Notes: generated by a model from the sequence alone, not told the origin. A DNA stretch of 13,327 nt from Eubacterium sp. UBA3279 (GCA_002361775.1 DETV01000068.1:1-13327), one strand, 5' to 3'. Shown: positions 1 to 8,002, counted from the stretch's first letter. Numbers and translations: made by a program.

Positions 1-46
1 GACTTGACTATATAGGGAGGAAAAATAGGAGAGGAGTGAAAAGGAA

Positions 47-2845
47 ATGAAAACAAGAAGAAGTCTGTTAATTGGGCTTGGTATTCTCGCTTCATTATCT
101 ATGACAATACCTGTTGCAGCAGGAAATGTAGAACAGGCAGTCGTTTCTTCTGTAGAAGGACAGCAGGATCAGACAATGCCCCCATCACAGCCAGGGGAAG
201 GAAATACAGACGGAAACACAGAGGGTAATGAAGGTGGAAATACAGGAGGCGAAGGCGTAGGAACGCCGGAAGAGGAAAAACATTATCCATACTTTGAAAG
301 AACAGATGAAAAATTTCGTGTATGGGATGAAACTCAGAGCAAGTATGTTCCTTTCGAAAGAACCGGTGTTTTTCTCATAAATGAGCAGTATGATTTTGAG
401 GATGTACTTAGCAGAGTATATTATCTAAAAGACGGAATGCCTCAGGGCGGTACCATAACTATTGGAGAAACCGCAGAGTATAAGGGTGAAGGAATAAGTT
501 CTGTAGATGTCAGTAAAATGCAGCCGGGAAAAATTTATTTTTTTAATGATCAAGGCCCGGCGCCGGATTTTCCGGATAGAGAACCCTTGGGTGTATTGCA
601 GGAGAATTTGACAGATAAAGATATCTGGAAACAGAGAAGAGACGGCGGCTGGGTATGCATTACCCCTGGCAGTGCAGTAGATACTGCAAGAATTGGCTGG
701 CAGGAAATAAATGGAAGCTGGAAGTATCTGAATGAATCTGGAATTGAAGAAACAGGAAAAATCGGTTGGCAGGAGATAAACGGAAGTTGGAAGTACCTGA
801 AGGAAGACGGAACCGTAGATTTCAGTCAAAATGGCTGGGTAGAGATAGAATCTGGTAAATGGATTTATGCAGAGCAGGGATATGGAACTGTCAAAACTGG
901 CTGGCAGGAAATAGATGGAAGCTGGAAGTATCTGAAAGAAGACGGAACCGTGGAAGCAGGAAAAACCGGCTGGCAGGAAATAAACGGAAGCTGGAAGTAT
1001 CTGAAAGAAGACGGAACTGTGGAAGCAGGAAAAACCGGCTGGCAGGAAATAAATGGAAACTGGAAGTACCTGAAAGAAAACGGAGCAGTAGATACTGGGA
1101 AAAATGGCTGGATGGAGATAGAATCCGGCAGATGGATATATGCCTCTAAAGGTAACGGAAGTTTCAAGACCGGCTGGCAGCAGGTAAATGGTAAATGGTA
1201 TTATCTGGATAAAGTTGGAAAACGTGATACATCTAAGACGGGATTACAGGAAAATGTTCAGGGAAACACTTATCTTTTGAATGCAGATGGAACAGTAAAA
1301 ACTGGTTTTCAAAAGGTTTCCGGTCATACGTATTACTTTGGAAAAGATGGAAAACGACAGAATTATAAGGGTTGGAAAACCATCGATGGAAAACTCTATT
1401 ACTTTAATAATGCATATCAGATGACAAATACCGGAAAAAATGGCTGGTATCATTTAAATAATCAGTGGTATTGGATGGAAAATGGTCAGAGTGCGACTGG
1501 TTGGAGAAATATCAATGGTAAGTGGTATTATATGGATCCGGCAAACAGTGTGATGAGAACCGGATTTTTCAAAGATACCAGTGGAAGATTATTTCACAGT
1601 AATGGCAGCGGCGCTATGACAGGCGGTGGTTGGAACAGGATTAATGGCGCCTGGTATTGGATGCACAATAATGGAGTGATCCAGCAGGGCTGGCTGAAAT
1701 TGGGAAATACCTGGTATTATCTGGATGCTAATACAGGAGCTATGAGAACAGGTTGGTATCAGGTGAATGGAATCTGGTATTATTCCAATGGAAGCGGAGC
1801 GATGCAGACAGGCTGGATCAAACCAGGAGGAACCTGGTATTACTTACATGGTAGTGGAGCCATGGCAGAAGGCTGGATTAATCTGGGAGGAACCTGGTAT
1901 TATCTCACTCCGGGCAATGGAGGAATGAGAACAGGCTGGTATCAGGTGAATGGAACCTGGTATTATTCCAGAGGTAATGGAGCTATGGCTGCTAATGCAT
2001 GGATTGATGGATACTATTATGTAGGTACAAATGGAGCAATGGTATCTAACTGTTGGGTTGGACCGTATTGGGTAGGTGCAGACGGCAGATGGAAACCTAA
2101 TTATGATCCGGATCTTACAGGGGCAAAATGGGTTCAAAAGGGATCTAAGTGGTATTTCCAGAGAGAGGATGGGTCATATCTGAAAAATCAGTGGAAGAAA
2201 ATCAATGGTTTCTGGTACTGGTTTGAAAGTGACGGAACTATGGTCACCGGGTGGAAACGTATTGGTGGATTGAAATACTACTTTGATGGATCCGGCAAAA
2301 TGCTTCAGGATGTGGATGGATTGATCGGAAAGCAATCTTCCTATAGAATTACTATTAATCGTAAAAAATGTCAGATTATGGTTTATGCAAAGAGTGAAAC
2401 AGGAAAATATGATATTCCGGTAAAAACATTTGTCTGCTCTGTTGGATTGCCGGCAACACCAACACCAGTAGGAACTTTCCATACTTTGCAAAAAGCAGGT
2501 AGTGCAGCAACACAGGGAATTGTGGAATTAATGGGACCTTCCTGGGGAAAATGGGGTACCATGTTTACCTGGACAGATAAATGTCATATTTGGTTCCACT
2601 CAGTAGCATGTGGATCCACAGATCCTACGTATTCATTGCCTGCAGGAGCATACAATCAGTTAGGTATGCCTGCATCACATGGATGTGTACGTTTAAATGT
2701 ACGAGATGCAAAGTGGATTTATATGAACTGTCCGTTGGGAACAGAGGTAACAGTTTCGGATAACGAAAGCACACCATTTGACAAACCTGCTTCCGTTCGT
2801 ATTCCGGCAGGACAAAATTGGGATCCTACAGATCCAGCGCTTTGA
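47..2845 (+). CDS. Secreted L,D-transpeptidase (YkuD) with cell-wall-binding repeats, paralogue 1
   Basis: Predicted exported 932-residue protein that cross-links or modifies peptidoglycan outside the membrane. Residues 1-25 form a signal peptide (MKTRR, hydrophobic core, likely cleavage after VAA). Residues about 45-78 are a Gly/Asn/Glu/Thr-rich linker. Residues about 79-210 are an unrecognised domain. Residues about 216-750 are GW/WYY repeats of the choline-binding type, which in this family bind wall glycans. Residues about 762-917 are a YkuD domain with PTPVGTF, WFHS and the signature SHGCVR (His878, catalytic Cys880). The tail ends NWDPTDPAL. The ATG follows a purine-rich AGGAGAGGAG at 27-36. 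An intrinsic terminator lies 9 nt after the stop, so it is probably transcribed separately from the next gene. The signal peptide, central repeats and catalytic domain closely match the gene at 3002. The 69-bp repeat array (692-1237) is largely specific to this copy. The enzyme class is clear; substrate and wall ligand are not. Confidence 0.93.
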   Translation: MKTRRSLLIGLGILASLSMTIPVAAGNVEQAVVSSVEGQQDQTMPPSQPGEGNTDGNTEGNEGGNTGGEGVGTPEEEKHYPYFERTDEKFRVWDETQSKYVPFERTGVFLINEQYDFEDVLSRVYYLKDGMPQGGTITIGETAEYKGEGISSVDVSKMQPGKIYFFNDQGPAPDFPDREPLGVLQENLTDKDIWKQRRDGGWVCITPGSAVDTARIGWQEINGSWKYLNESGIEETGKIGWQEINGSWKYLKEDGTVDFSQNGWVEIESGKWIYAEQGYGTVKTGWQEIDGSWKYLKEDGTVEAGKTGWQEINGSWKYLKEDGTVEAGKTGWQEINGNWKYLKENGAVDTGKNGWMEIESGRWIYASKGNGSFKTGWQQVNGKWYYLDKVGKRDTSKTGLQENVQGNTYLLNADGTVKTGFQKVSGHTYYFGKDGKRQNYKGWKTIDGKLYYFNNAYQMTNTGKNGWYHLNNQWYWMENGQSATGWRNINGKWYYMDPANSVMRTGFFKDTSGRLFHSNGSGAMTGGGWNRINGAWYWMHNNGVIQQGWLKLGNTWYYLDANTGAMRTGWYQVNGIWYYSNGSGAMQTGWIKPGGTWYYLHGSGAMAEGWINLGGTWYYLTPGNGGMRTGWYQVNGTWYYSRGNGAMAANAWIDGYYYVGTNGAMVSNCWVGPYWVGADGRWKPNYDPDLTGAKWVQKGSKWYFQREDGSYLKNQWKKINGFWYWFESDGTMVTGWKRIGGLKYYFDGSGKMLQDVDGLIGKQSSYRITINRKKCQIMVYAKSETGKYDIPVKTFVCSVGLPATPTPVGTFHTLQKAGSAATQGIVELMGPSWGKWGTMFTWTDKCHIWFHSVACGSTDPTYSLPAGAYNQLGMPASHGCVRLNVRDAKWIYMNCPLGTEVTVSDNESTPFDKPASVRIPAGQNWDPTDPAL
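692..1237 (+). repeat. In-frame 69/66-bp tandem repeat array inside the first transpeptidase gene
   Basis: Eight contiguous in-frame units. Type A units (23 codons, core GWQEINGSWKYL) start at 692, 761, 896, 965 and 1034. Shorter type B units (22 codons, core NGWxEIESGxWIY) start at 830 and 1103. A more diverged unit, GWQQVNGKWYYL, runs 1169-1237. The order is A-A-B-A-A-A-B-A'. The A units at 896 and 965 are almost identical at DNA level, which points to recent tandem duplication. Each unit encodes one aromatic wall-binding repeat. Confidence 0.9.
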
Positions 2846-2854
2846 TAAATTCGG

Positions 2855-2889
2855 GAGCTGTTGTGCCATAGGTACAGCAGCTCTTTTTT
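2855..2889 (+). terminator. Intrinsic terminator after the first transpeptidase gene
   Basis: A 10-bp stem (GAGCTGTTGT at 2855-2864 with ACAGCAGCTC at 2874-2883, one G-U pair) closes a 9-nt loop and is followed directly by six T (2884-2889). It begins 9 nt after the stop codon, the classical Rho-independent arrangement. Confidence 0.9.
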
Positions 2890-2906
2890 GCCAAAATGTA
2901 AAAAAA

Positions 2907-2917
2907 CCAATATTTGG
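2907..2917. other. Short palindrome upstream of the second promoter
   Basis: CCAA-TAT-TTGG is an inverted repeat 12 nt upstream of the -35 box of the second transpeptidase promoter. It could be a small regulator site, but in such AT-rich sequence it could also be chance. No other copy was noticed in the window. Confidence 0.2.
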
Positions 2918-2928
2918 TTATGTATTGC

Positions 2929-2957
2929 TTGAAATATACTATATTTTGTAATAGAAT
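2929..2957 (+). promoter_or_regulatory. Sigma-A-type promoter for the second transpeptidase gene
   Basis: TTGAAA (-35, 2929-2934) and TAGAAT (-10, 2952-2957) are separated by exactly 17 nt. Each matches the consensus at five of six positions. Transcription would start near 2964, giving a leader of about 38 nt that contains GAGAGGAG at 2987-2994, 7 nt before the ATG. Its position just after a terminator supports an independent transcription unit. Confidence 0.72.
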
Positions 2958-3001
2958 AAAAAAAGTATCAATAGATTTGTCAGTATGAGAGGAGTAGAAG
3001 A

Positions 3002-5518
3002 ATGAAGACAAGAAGAAGTCTGTTATTTGGACTTGGAATTTTAACTGCTTTATCTGTGACAGTTCCCACAGCCGCAGCTCAAGTGGAGAAGGACGTGGCT
3101 GGCAGCGTAAGTGTGGAGGAAACACAGGGAACAGAAACTGATGTGGTGAATAAAGAAGGTACTCAGAATCAGGAGAGTACAGAAAACGGAACGGGAACAG
3201 AAGAGACACAGACGCAGAAAAAACCGACATACCAGATTGAAGAAGATACATATCAGGTGATGGTTTACAAGGAAGCTGAGTATGTGAAAGCAACTTCTAC
3301 AGGTGTATTTGAGCTGGAGTTTGAGGGAGAGACAGGCGCACATACATATTTCCTGAAGGAAGGAAAAATCCAGTCCGGATTACAGAAAGTAAAAGTGGCG
3401 GAATTCATCAATAATGATGAATTAAAAGTGCCGGAAAGTAAGCTGGAAGATGGAAGTTATTTTTTCTATGATAATGGTGGAAAAGAAGACGCTCCCAGAT
3501 ATTTGTCTCATCCGGAAAAGGAATCATGGCTCTATGATAAATCACAGGGTTGGTATTACGTTTATCCTGATGGAAAAATAGAGATGGAAAAGAAAAACGG
3601 CTGGCAGGAATATGAATCCGGAAAGTGGATTTATGTGGAAGACGGTCTGGGCAATATATGGATCGGATGGGTAAAAAAAGCTGAAGATCAGTGGTGGTAT
3701 CTGAAAGAAGATGGAAGCCGTTTGACGGGAGCAGACAAACAGGGAATGCAAACAATCCCCTATGAGGGAAAGGAAATGACTTATTTCCTTGATGCGGATG
3801 GAAAGATTCAGAAAGGATTCCAGAATGCTGACGGCAAGACCTACTACTTTGATGAAACGACAGGTGAACTTCAGAAATATACCGGATGGAAAACAATCGG
3901 CGGAAAAGCGTATTATTTCAATGAAAAGTTTCAGGTAGATAAAGCAAATGTCAATGGTTGGCAGAAAATTGAAGACAGATGGTATTGGTTTGATAATGGA
4001 ACCATAGTTACAGGCTGGCAGAAAATTAGTGGCAAATGGTATTATATGGATCCATCTACCGGCGTTATGCAGACAGGATTCTACAAAGATGGAAGCGGAA
4101 AGCTTTACCACAGCAACGGCAGCGGCGCTATGACGGGCGGAGGCTGGAACCTGATTAATGGAACCTGGTACTGGATGCGTGACAATGGTGTGGTTCAGCA
4201 AGGATGGTTGAAACTGGGAAATACCTGGTATTATCTGGATGAAAAGACAGGAGCTATGAAAACAGGTTGGTATCAGGTAAAAGGGAAATGGTATTATTCC
4301 GACGGAAGTGGAGCAATGCAGACAGGCTGGGTCATTCCAAATGGAAGAACCTGGTATTATCTGACTGAAAGCGGAGCGATGGCAGAGGATTGGATTAATC
4401 TGGGAGGAACCTGGTATTATCTGACACCGGGAAATGGAGCTATGAAAACGGGCTGGTATCAGGTAAGGGGAACATGGTATTATTCCAACGGAAGCGGAGC
4501 TATGCAGACCGGATGGATTCGTCCAAATGGAAGAACCTGGTACTATATGACCGGAAGCGGAGCGATGGCAGAGGGTTGGATCAATCTGGGAGGAACCTGG
4601 TATTATCTGACACCGGGAAATGGAGCTATGCAGACGGGTTGGATTCGTCCCGATGGAAAAACATGGTACTACTTAAGAGGTAACGGAGCCATGGCAGCTA
4701 ACACATGGGTAGATACATACTATTATGTGAATGGCAGCGGAGCAATGGTAAGTAATACCTGGGTAGGAAATTATTATGTAGGAGCCGATGGAAGATGGAT
4801 TCCGAACTATGATCCGGTAGCTTATGGAGGAAAATGGGAGAAATCTGGTTCCAAATGGTATTTTAAAACTGCGGATGGAGCGTATCTGAAGAATCGTTGG
4901 CAGAAGCTCAGTGGTAAATGGTATCATTTTGATGGTAACGGTGTGATGGCAACAGGCTGGCAGTATATTGGAGCTTATAAATATTATTTCAATTCCGATG
5001 GAGTTTTAGTACAGGATCTGGACAGTGTGATCGGTATTCAGCCGTCTTATGAGATTACTGTAAATCGTGCTAAATGTCAGGTTACTGTATATGCGAAGGA
5101 TGGAGGCAACGGATATATTATTCCGGTAAAAACATTTGCCTGCTCTGTAGGTCTTCCGGAAACACCAACACCGACAGGAACCTTCTATACACCGTTCAGA
5201 TATCGTTGGCACACTCTGATGGGACCATCCTATGGACAGTATTGCACCAGAATAGTAGGTGGCGTATTGTTCCATTCTGTAGCTGGTTCTAACATGAGCA
5301 GCTATAACCTGAGCGCAGCAGAATATAATAAACTGGGACAGCCGGCTTCTCATGGATGTATCCGTCTGACTGTAAGAGATGCAAAATGGATCTATGACAA
5401 TTGTAAACTTGGTACAAAAGTAACAATTTCTGACACAGCAGCTACACCGTTTGATAAACCATCAACACCGAAGATTCCTGCAAGTCAGAACTGGGATCCA
5501 ACAGATCCGAATGTATAA
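3002..5518 (+). CDS. Secreted L,D-transpeptidase (YkuD) with cell-wall-binding repeats, paralogue 2
   Basis: Predicted exported 838-residue paralogue of the upstream gene. Its signal peptide (residues 1-26, AAA cleavage motif) begins with the same MKTRRSLL. A Glu/Thr/Gln-rich linker (about 27-75) and a different N-terminal domain (about 76-180) follow. Residues about 183-677 are aromatic GW/WYY wall-binding repeats. Residues about 680-820 are the YkuD domain, with PTPTGTF, LFHSV and SHGCIR (His784, catalytic Cys786). The C-terminus is NWDPTDPNV. Known YkuD enzymes make 3-3 peptidoglycan cross-links or attach proteins to peptide stems through an acyl-enzyme at this cysteine. The start is supported by GAGAGGAG 7 nt upstream. 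The gene has its own promoter and terminator. It has one NGWxExESGKWIY unit like those of the first protein, but not the long 69-bp array. It carries a 186-bp internal duplication instead. Enzyme class is secure; physiological role is inferred. Confidence 0.93.
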   Translation: MKTRRSLLFGLGILTALSVTVPTAAAQVEKDVAGSVSVEETQGTETDVVNKEGTQNQESTENGTGTEETQTQKKPTYQIEEDTYQVMVYKEAEYVKATSTGVFELEFEGETGAHTYFLKEGKIQSGLQKVKVAEFINNDELKVPESKLEDGSYFFYDNGGKEDAPRYLSHPEKESWLYDKSQGWYYVYPDGKIEMEKKNGWQEYESGKWIYVEDGLGNIWIGWVKKAEDQWWYLKEDGSRLTGADKQGMQTIPYEGKEMTYFLDADGKIQKGFQNADGKTYYFDETTGELQKYTGWKTIGGKAYYFNEKFQVDKANVNGWQKIEDRWYWFDNGTIVTGWQKISGKWYYMDPSTGVMQTGFYKDGSGKLYHSNGSGAMTGGGWNLINGTWYWMRDNGVVQQGWLKLGNTWYYLDEKTGAMKTGWYQVKGKWYYSDGSGAMQTGWVIPNGRTWYYLTESGAMAEDWINLGGTWYYLTPGNGAMKTGWYQVRGTWYYSNGSGAMQTGWIRPNGRTWYYMTGSGAMAEGWINLGGTWYYLTPGNGAMQTGWIRPDGKTWYYLRGNGAMAANTWVDTYYYVNGSGAMVSNTWVGNYYVGADGRWIPNYDPVAYGGKWEKSGSKWYFKTADGAYLKNRWQKLSGKWYHFDGNGVMATGWQYIGAYKYYFNSDGVLVQDLDSVIGIQPSYEITVNRAKCQVTVYAKDGGNGYIIPVKTFACSVGLPETPTPTGTFYTPFRYRWHTLMGPSYGQYCTRIVGGVLFHSVAGSNMSSYNLSAAEYNKLGQPASHGCIRLTVRDAKWIYDNCKLGTKVTISDTAATPFDKPSTPKIPASQNWDPTDPNV
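4262..4633 (+). repeat. Two tandem 186-bp units in the second transpeptidase gene
   Basis: Units 4262-4447 and 4448-4633 each encode 62 residues made of three wall-binding repeats, beginning TGWYQV and ending LTPGNGAM. They differ at few residues (for example VKGKWYYSD versus VRGTWYYSN). The first gene has a single related 183-bp unit at 1748-1930. The pattern fits an in-frame segmental duplication of a three-repeat block after the two genes separated. Confidence 0.85.
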
Positions 5519-5532
5519 ATGGTAATAATAAA

Positions 5533-5563
5533 GGGAGTTTGCTTATGCAGACTCTCTTTTTTT
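5533..5563 (+). terminator. Intrinsic terminator after the second transpeptidase gene
   Basis: GGGAGTTTGC (5533-5542) pairs with GCAGACTCTC (5547-5556) around a TTAT loop, with two G-U pairs, and is followed by seven T (5557-5563). It lies 14 nt after the stop codon and separates the transpeptidase genes from the glycan operon. Confidence 0.9.
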
Positions 5564-5602
5564 GGGAAAACCACCAAATTATGAAAGAAAATGGTCTGCC
5601 AC

Positions 5603-5631
5603 TTTAAAAATATAGGGAATTGTGATATAAT
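5603..5631 (+). promoter_or_regulatory. Extended -10 promoter for the glycan operon
   Basis: A perfect TATAAT (5626-5631) is preceded by TGA, an extended -10 element (TGn). A weaker -35, TTTAAA (5603-5608), lies 17 nt upstream. Transcription would start near 5638. No other comparable promoter was seen between 5683 and 12341, and the downstream genes are closely spaced and co-directional, so this is probably the main promoter of the cluster. Confidence 0.7.
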
Positions 5632-5682
5632 TTATCGGATAGTATAAAAACGTGTAAATGAATATATTTGTGGGATAACGAG

Positions 5683-7545
5683 ATGATTTATAAAATAAAA
5701 AATCCAAAGAAAAGAATCAGAATTTCATTGCTTTTAATTTATGATATCCTGGCAGTTTTGGCAGCAGAGTATCTGGCTTTATTGATTCGATACGAATTTC
5801 ATCCTCAGTATATTAAGCAGGTATATATTGATTCTCTGCTCCGGTATACGATGATCAATGTACTGGTGACATTATGCATTTTTGCCTTTTTCTCATTATA
5901 TGAGAGTTTATGGAGATATGCCAGTGTAACTGAATTGTTGAATCTTACTATGGCTTGTATGGTATCTTCCTGTCTCCAATTAGTGGGAACGTATATGTTG
6001 GAGTACAGAATGCCAAGATCCTACTATATTTTATATTTTTTATTATTGTTGCCTATGATGATTGCAGGAAGATTTTCCTATCGGCTTCTGAGAATCTTAA
6101 AACAGAGAATCCATGTGACCGGGTTGGAAGAACCGGTAGTTACCATGGTGATCGGAGCGGGAGATGCAGGGCTTGCGATTATAAAAGAATTGCAAAGCAG
6201 CGCTCATCTGAATAATAAAGTTGTCTGTGTGATCGATGACAGCAGAGTAAAAAAAGGCAGTCGCATACAGGGAATCCCCATTGTGGGAGGAAGAGAGAAG
6301 ATTCTCTGGGCAGTGAAAAAATATAAAGTGGAAGAGATTATATTTGCCATTCCTACAATTTCCAGAGAAGAAAAAAGTAAAATATTGAATATTTGTAAGG
6401 AATCCGGTTGTAAACTGCGAACACTTCCGGGAATCTATCAGTTGATCAATGAAGAGGTAAGCATAGCGAAACTCAGAGAAGTTAATATTGATGATCTCCT
6501 GGGAAGAGAGCCGATTCGTACAGACATAGAATCTATATTGGGATACGTGAAAAATAAAGTGGTTCTGGTAACGGGGGGAGGCGGCTCCATCGGAAGCGAG
6601 CTGTGCCGACAGATTGCGGGACATGAACCGAAACAATTAGTGATTCTTGATATTTATGAAAACTCAGCCTATGATATACAGCAGGAATTAAAGAGAAAAT
6701 ATCCGAAGCTGAATCTGAAGGTTTTGATTGGCTCTGTGCGGAATACTCACCGGGTAGGACAAATCTTCCGGGAATATCAGCCGGATATTGTGTATCATGC
6801 CGCAGCGCATAAACACGTGCCGTTGATGGAAGACAGTCCGAATGAGGCTATAAAAAATAACGTATTTGGTACCTTGAATGTGGCTCGGGCAGCAGATATA
6901 TACAAGAGTGAAAGATTTATTCTGATTTCTACAGACAAAGCGGTAAACCCTACTAATATTATGGGGGCATCGAAGCGATTGTGTGAAATGATCATTCAGG
7001 GGATGAACCGGGAGTCGGAGACAGATTTTGTGGCAGTACGATTCGGAAACGTGTTGGGCAGTAATGGCAGCGTGATTCCTTTGTTTGAAAAACAAATTCT
7101 GGCAGGAGGACCGGTGACTGTCACAGATAAGAATGTGATACGTTACTTTATGACTATTCCGGAAGCAGTTTCCCTTGTGCTTCAGGCGGGAGCCTTTGCA
7201 AAAGGCGGAGAAATCTTTGTGCTGGATATGGGAGAACCGGTAAAAATTGACGATTTAGCCCGTAATCTGATTAAACTTTCAGGCTACAAGCCGGACGAAG
7301 ATATTAAAATTGTCTATACAGGACTTCGCCCTGGGGAAAAGCTGTATGAAGAACTTCTGATGGATGAGGAAGGACTGCAAAAAACTCTTCATGAGAGAAT
7401 CTTCATAGGAAAGCCCATTCACTTTGATACAGAGACATTCTGGAAACAGTTGGTAGAACTGAAGAGGAAAGCCTATGAAGATGGGGATGGGATACGGGAG
7501 ATTGTGAAAGAAATGGTACCCACGTATCGGCAGGAGTGCGGTTGA
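5683..7545 (+). CDS. Membrane NDP-sugar 4,6-dehydratase/epimerase (CapD/FlaA1/WbpM type)
   Basis: A 620-residue polysaccharide-biosynthesis protein that, by family, converts a UDP-N-acetylhexosamine to a 4-keto-6-deoxy intermediate at the cytoplasmic membrane. Four hydrophobic segments lie at about 14-39, 55-80, 87-107 and 115-137. A first nucleotide-binding fold follows with VIGAGDAG (about 156-163). The catalytic SDR domain starts with TGGGGSIGSE (297-306) and contains STDKA (416-420) and MGASK (Met427, Lys431). In the usual Tyr-x-x-x-Lys triad the Tyr is Met here, as described for long WbpM-type members. I prefer the ATG at 5683, which has GGGA 7 nt upstream. An in-frame TTG at 5668 would add five residues but has no visible ribosome binding site. 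It is the first gene of the operon, and the next gene starts 3 nt after its stop. The family is secure; exact substrate and C4/C5 outcome are not. Confidence 0.92.
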   Translation: MIYKIKNPKKRIRISLLLIYDILAVLAAEYLALLIRYEFHPQYIKQVYIDSLLRYTMINVLVTLCIFAFFSLYESLWRYASVTELLNLTMACMVSSCLQLVGTYMLEYRMPRSYYILYFLLLLPMMIAGRFSYRLLRILKQRIHVTGLEEPVVTMVIGAGDAGLAIIKELQSSAHLNNKVVCVIDDSRVKKGSRIQGIPIVGGREKILWAVKKYKVEEIIFAIPTISREEKSKILNICKESGCKLRTLPGIYQLINEEVSIAKLREVNIDDLLGREPIRTDIESILGYVKNKVVLVTGGGGSIGSELCRQIAGHEPKQLVILDIYENSAYDIQQELKRKYPKLNLKVLIGSVRNTHRVGQIFREYQPDIVYHAAAHKHVPLMEDSPNEAIKNNVFGTLNVARAADIYKSERFILISTDKAVNPTNIMGASKRLCEMIIQGMNRESETDFVAVRFGNVLGSNGSVIPLFEKQILAGGPVTVTDKNVIRYFMTIPEAVSLVLQAGAFAKGGEIFVLDMGEPVKIDDLARNLIKLSGYKPDEDIKIVYTGLRPGEKLYEELLMDEEGLQKTLHERIFIGKPIHFDTETFWKQLVELKRKAYEDGDGIREIVKEMVPTYRQECG

Positions 7546-7548
7546 TTT

Positions 7549-7992
7549 ATGACAGCGAAAGAGCAAAATGATTTCTTTTATGTGTGTTCTCTGATTGAAT
7601 ATGTAGCCAGAATCACCAAAAACAGACGGAGAGTTGTGGTGGAAAAGTTGGGAGAAAAAGGAATCCGAAAACAACTGCATGACGCAGAAGTGAATCACTT
7701 CCTGACCTTTGAACAGGTAGGCGATGAAATTATTGAGTGGTATCAGATACCGGAGGGGAATTTTGATACAATCACGAATTGTAAATATACTATTCCGGGA
7801 TTCATGGATATTGGGCGGCTATATGCGATCATGATAGAAGACTGTGCGAAAGAGGGAAAAGAAGTCGAAGAATTGATGAAAATATTTACATCTTTTATCA
7901 GTGATGAGATATCAGAATTTCGGACAGGATTGTACTATGTAAACCCGGATTATCTGGAAAAATCATATCAGGAAAGGTATTTGTTGGAGTGA
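7549..7992 (+). CDS. Conserved-looking small protein of unknown function in glycan operon
   Basis: I do not recognise this 147-residue protein with confidence. It has no signal peptide or membrane segment, so it is probably cytoplasmic. The N-terminal half is helix-like and basic in the middle (KNRRRVVVEKLGEKGIRKQ). The C-terminal half is acidic (EELMKIFTSFISDEISEF) and ends in an aromatic, charged tail. The N-terminal part faintly resembles small DUF3791-type proteins, some of which sit beside DUF3990 genes. This is an impression only, and no such partner is visible nearby. It starts 3 nt after the dehydratase stop, with AGGAG at 7532-7536 inside that gene, so translation is probably coupled. 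The glf gene follows after 10 nt. Its place between two sugar-nucleotide enzymes suggests an operon role, but sequence alone does not give one. Its good ribosome binding site and tight spacing make it a real gene. Confidence 0.82.
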   Translation: MTAKEQNDFFYVCSLIEYVARITKNRRRVVVEKLGEKGIRKQLHDAEVNHFLTFEQVGDEIIEWYQIPEGNFDTITNCKYTIPGFMDIGRLYAIMIEDCAKEGKEVEELMKIFTSFISDEISEFRTGLYYVNPDYLEKSYQERYLLE

Positions 7993-8002
7993 AAATATAG
8001 TT

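Noticed and set aside
1..46. Promoter for the first transpeptidase
   Set aside because: TATATA at 9-14 could be a -10 box, but the -35 region lies outside the window, so it cannot be supported.
859..1149. Overlapping open frames on both strands in the repeat array (859-1149 plus, 865-1167 minus)
   Set aside because: They arise because in-frame repeats keep alternative frames open periodically. They have no ribosome binding sites and lie wholly inside the transpeptidase gene.
692..1237. CRISPR-like regular repeats
   Set aside because: Repeats are contiguous 69/66-bp coding units without unique spacers and encode a clear protein motif.
3542..4201. 219-codon minus-strand frame inside the second transpeptidase
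   Set aside because: It is antisense to a gene with strong protein motifs, has no supporting ribosome site, and its translation shows no recognisable family.
5668..5682. TTG start giving five extra residues on the dehydratase
   Set aside because: No ribosome binding sequence precedes it. ATG 5683 has GGGA at a suitable distance. The choice does not affect any domain.
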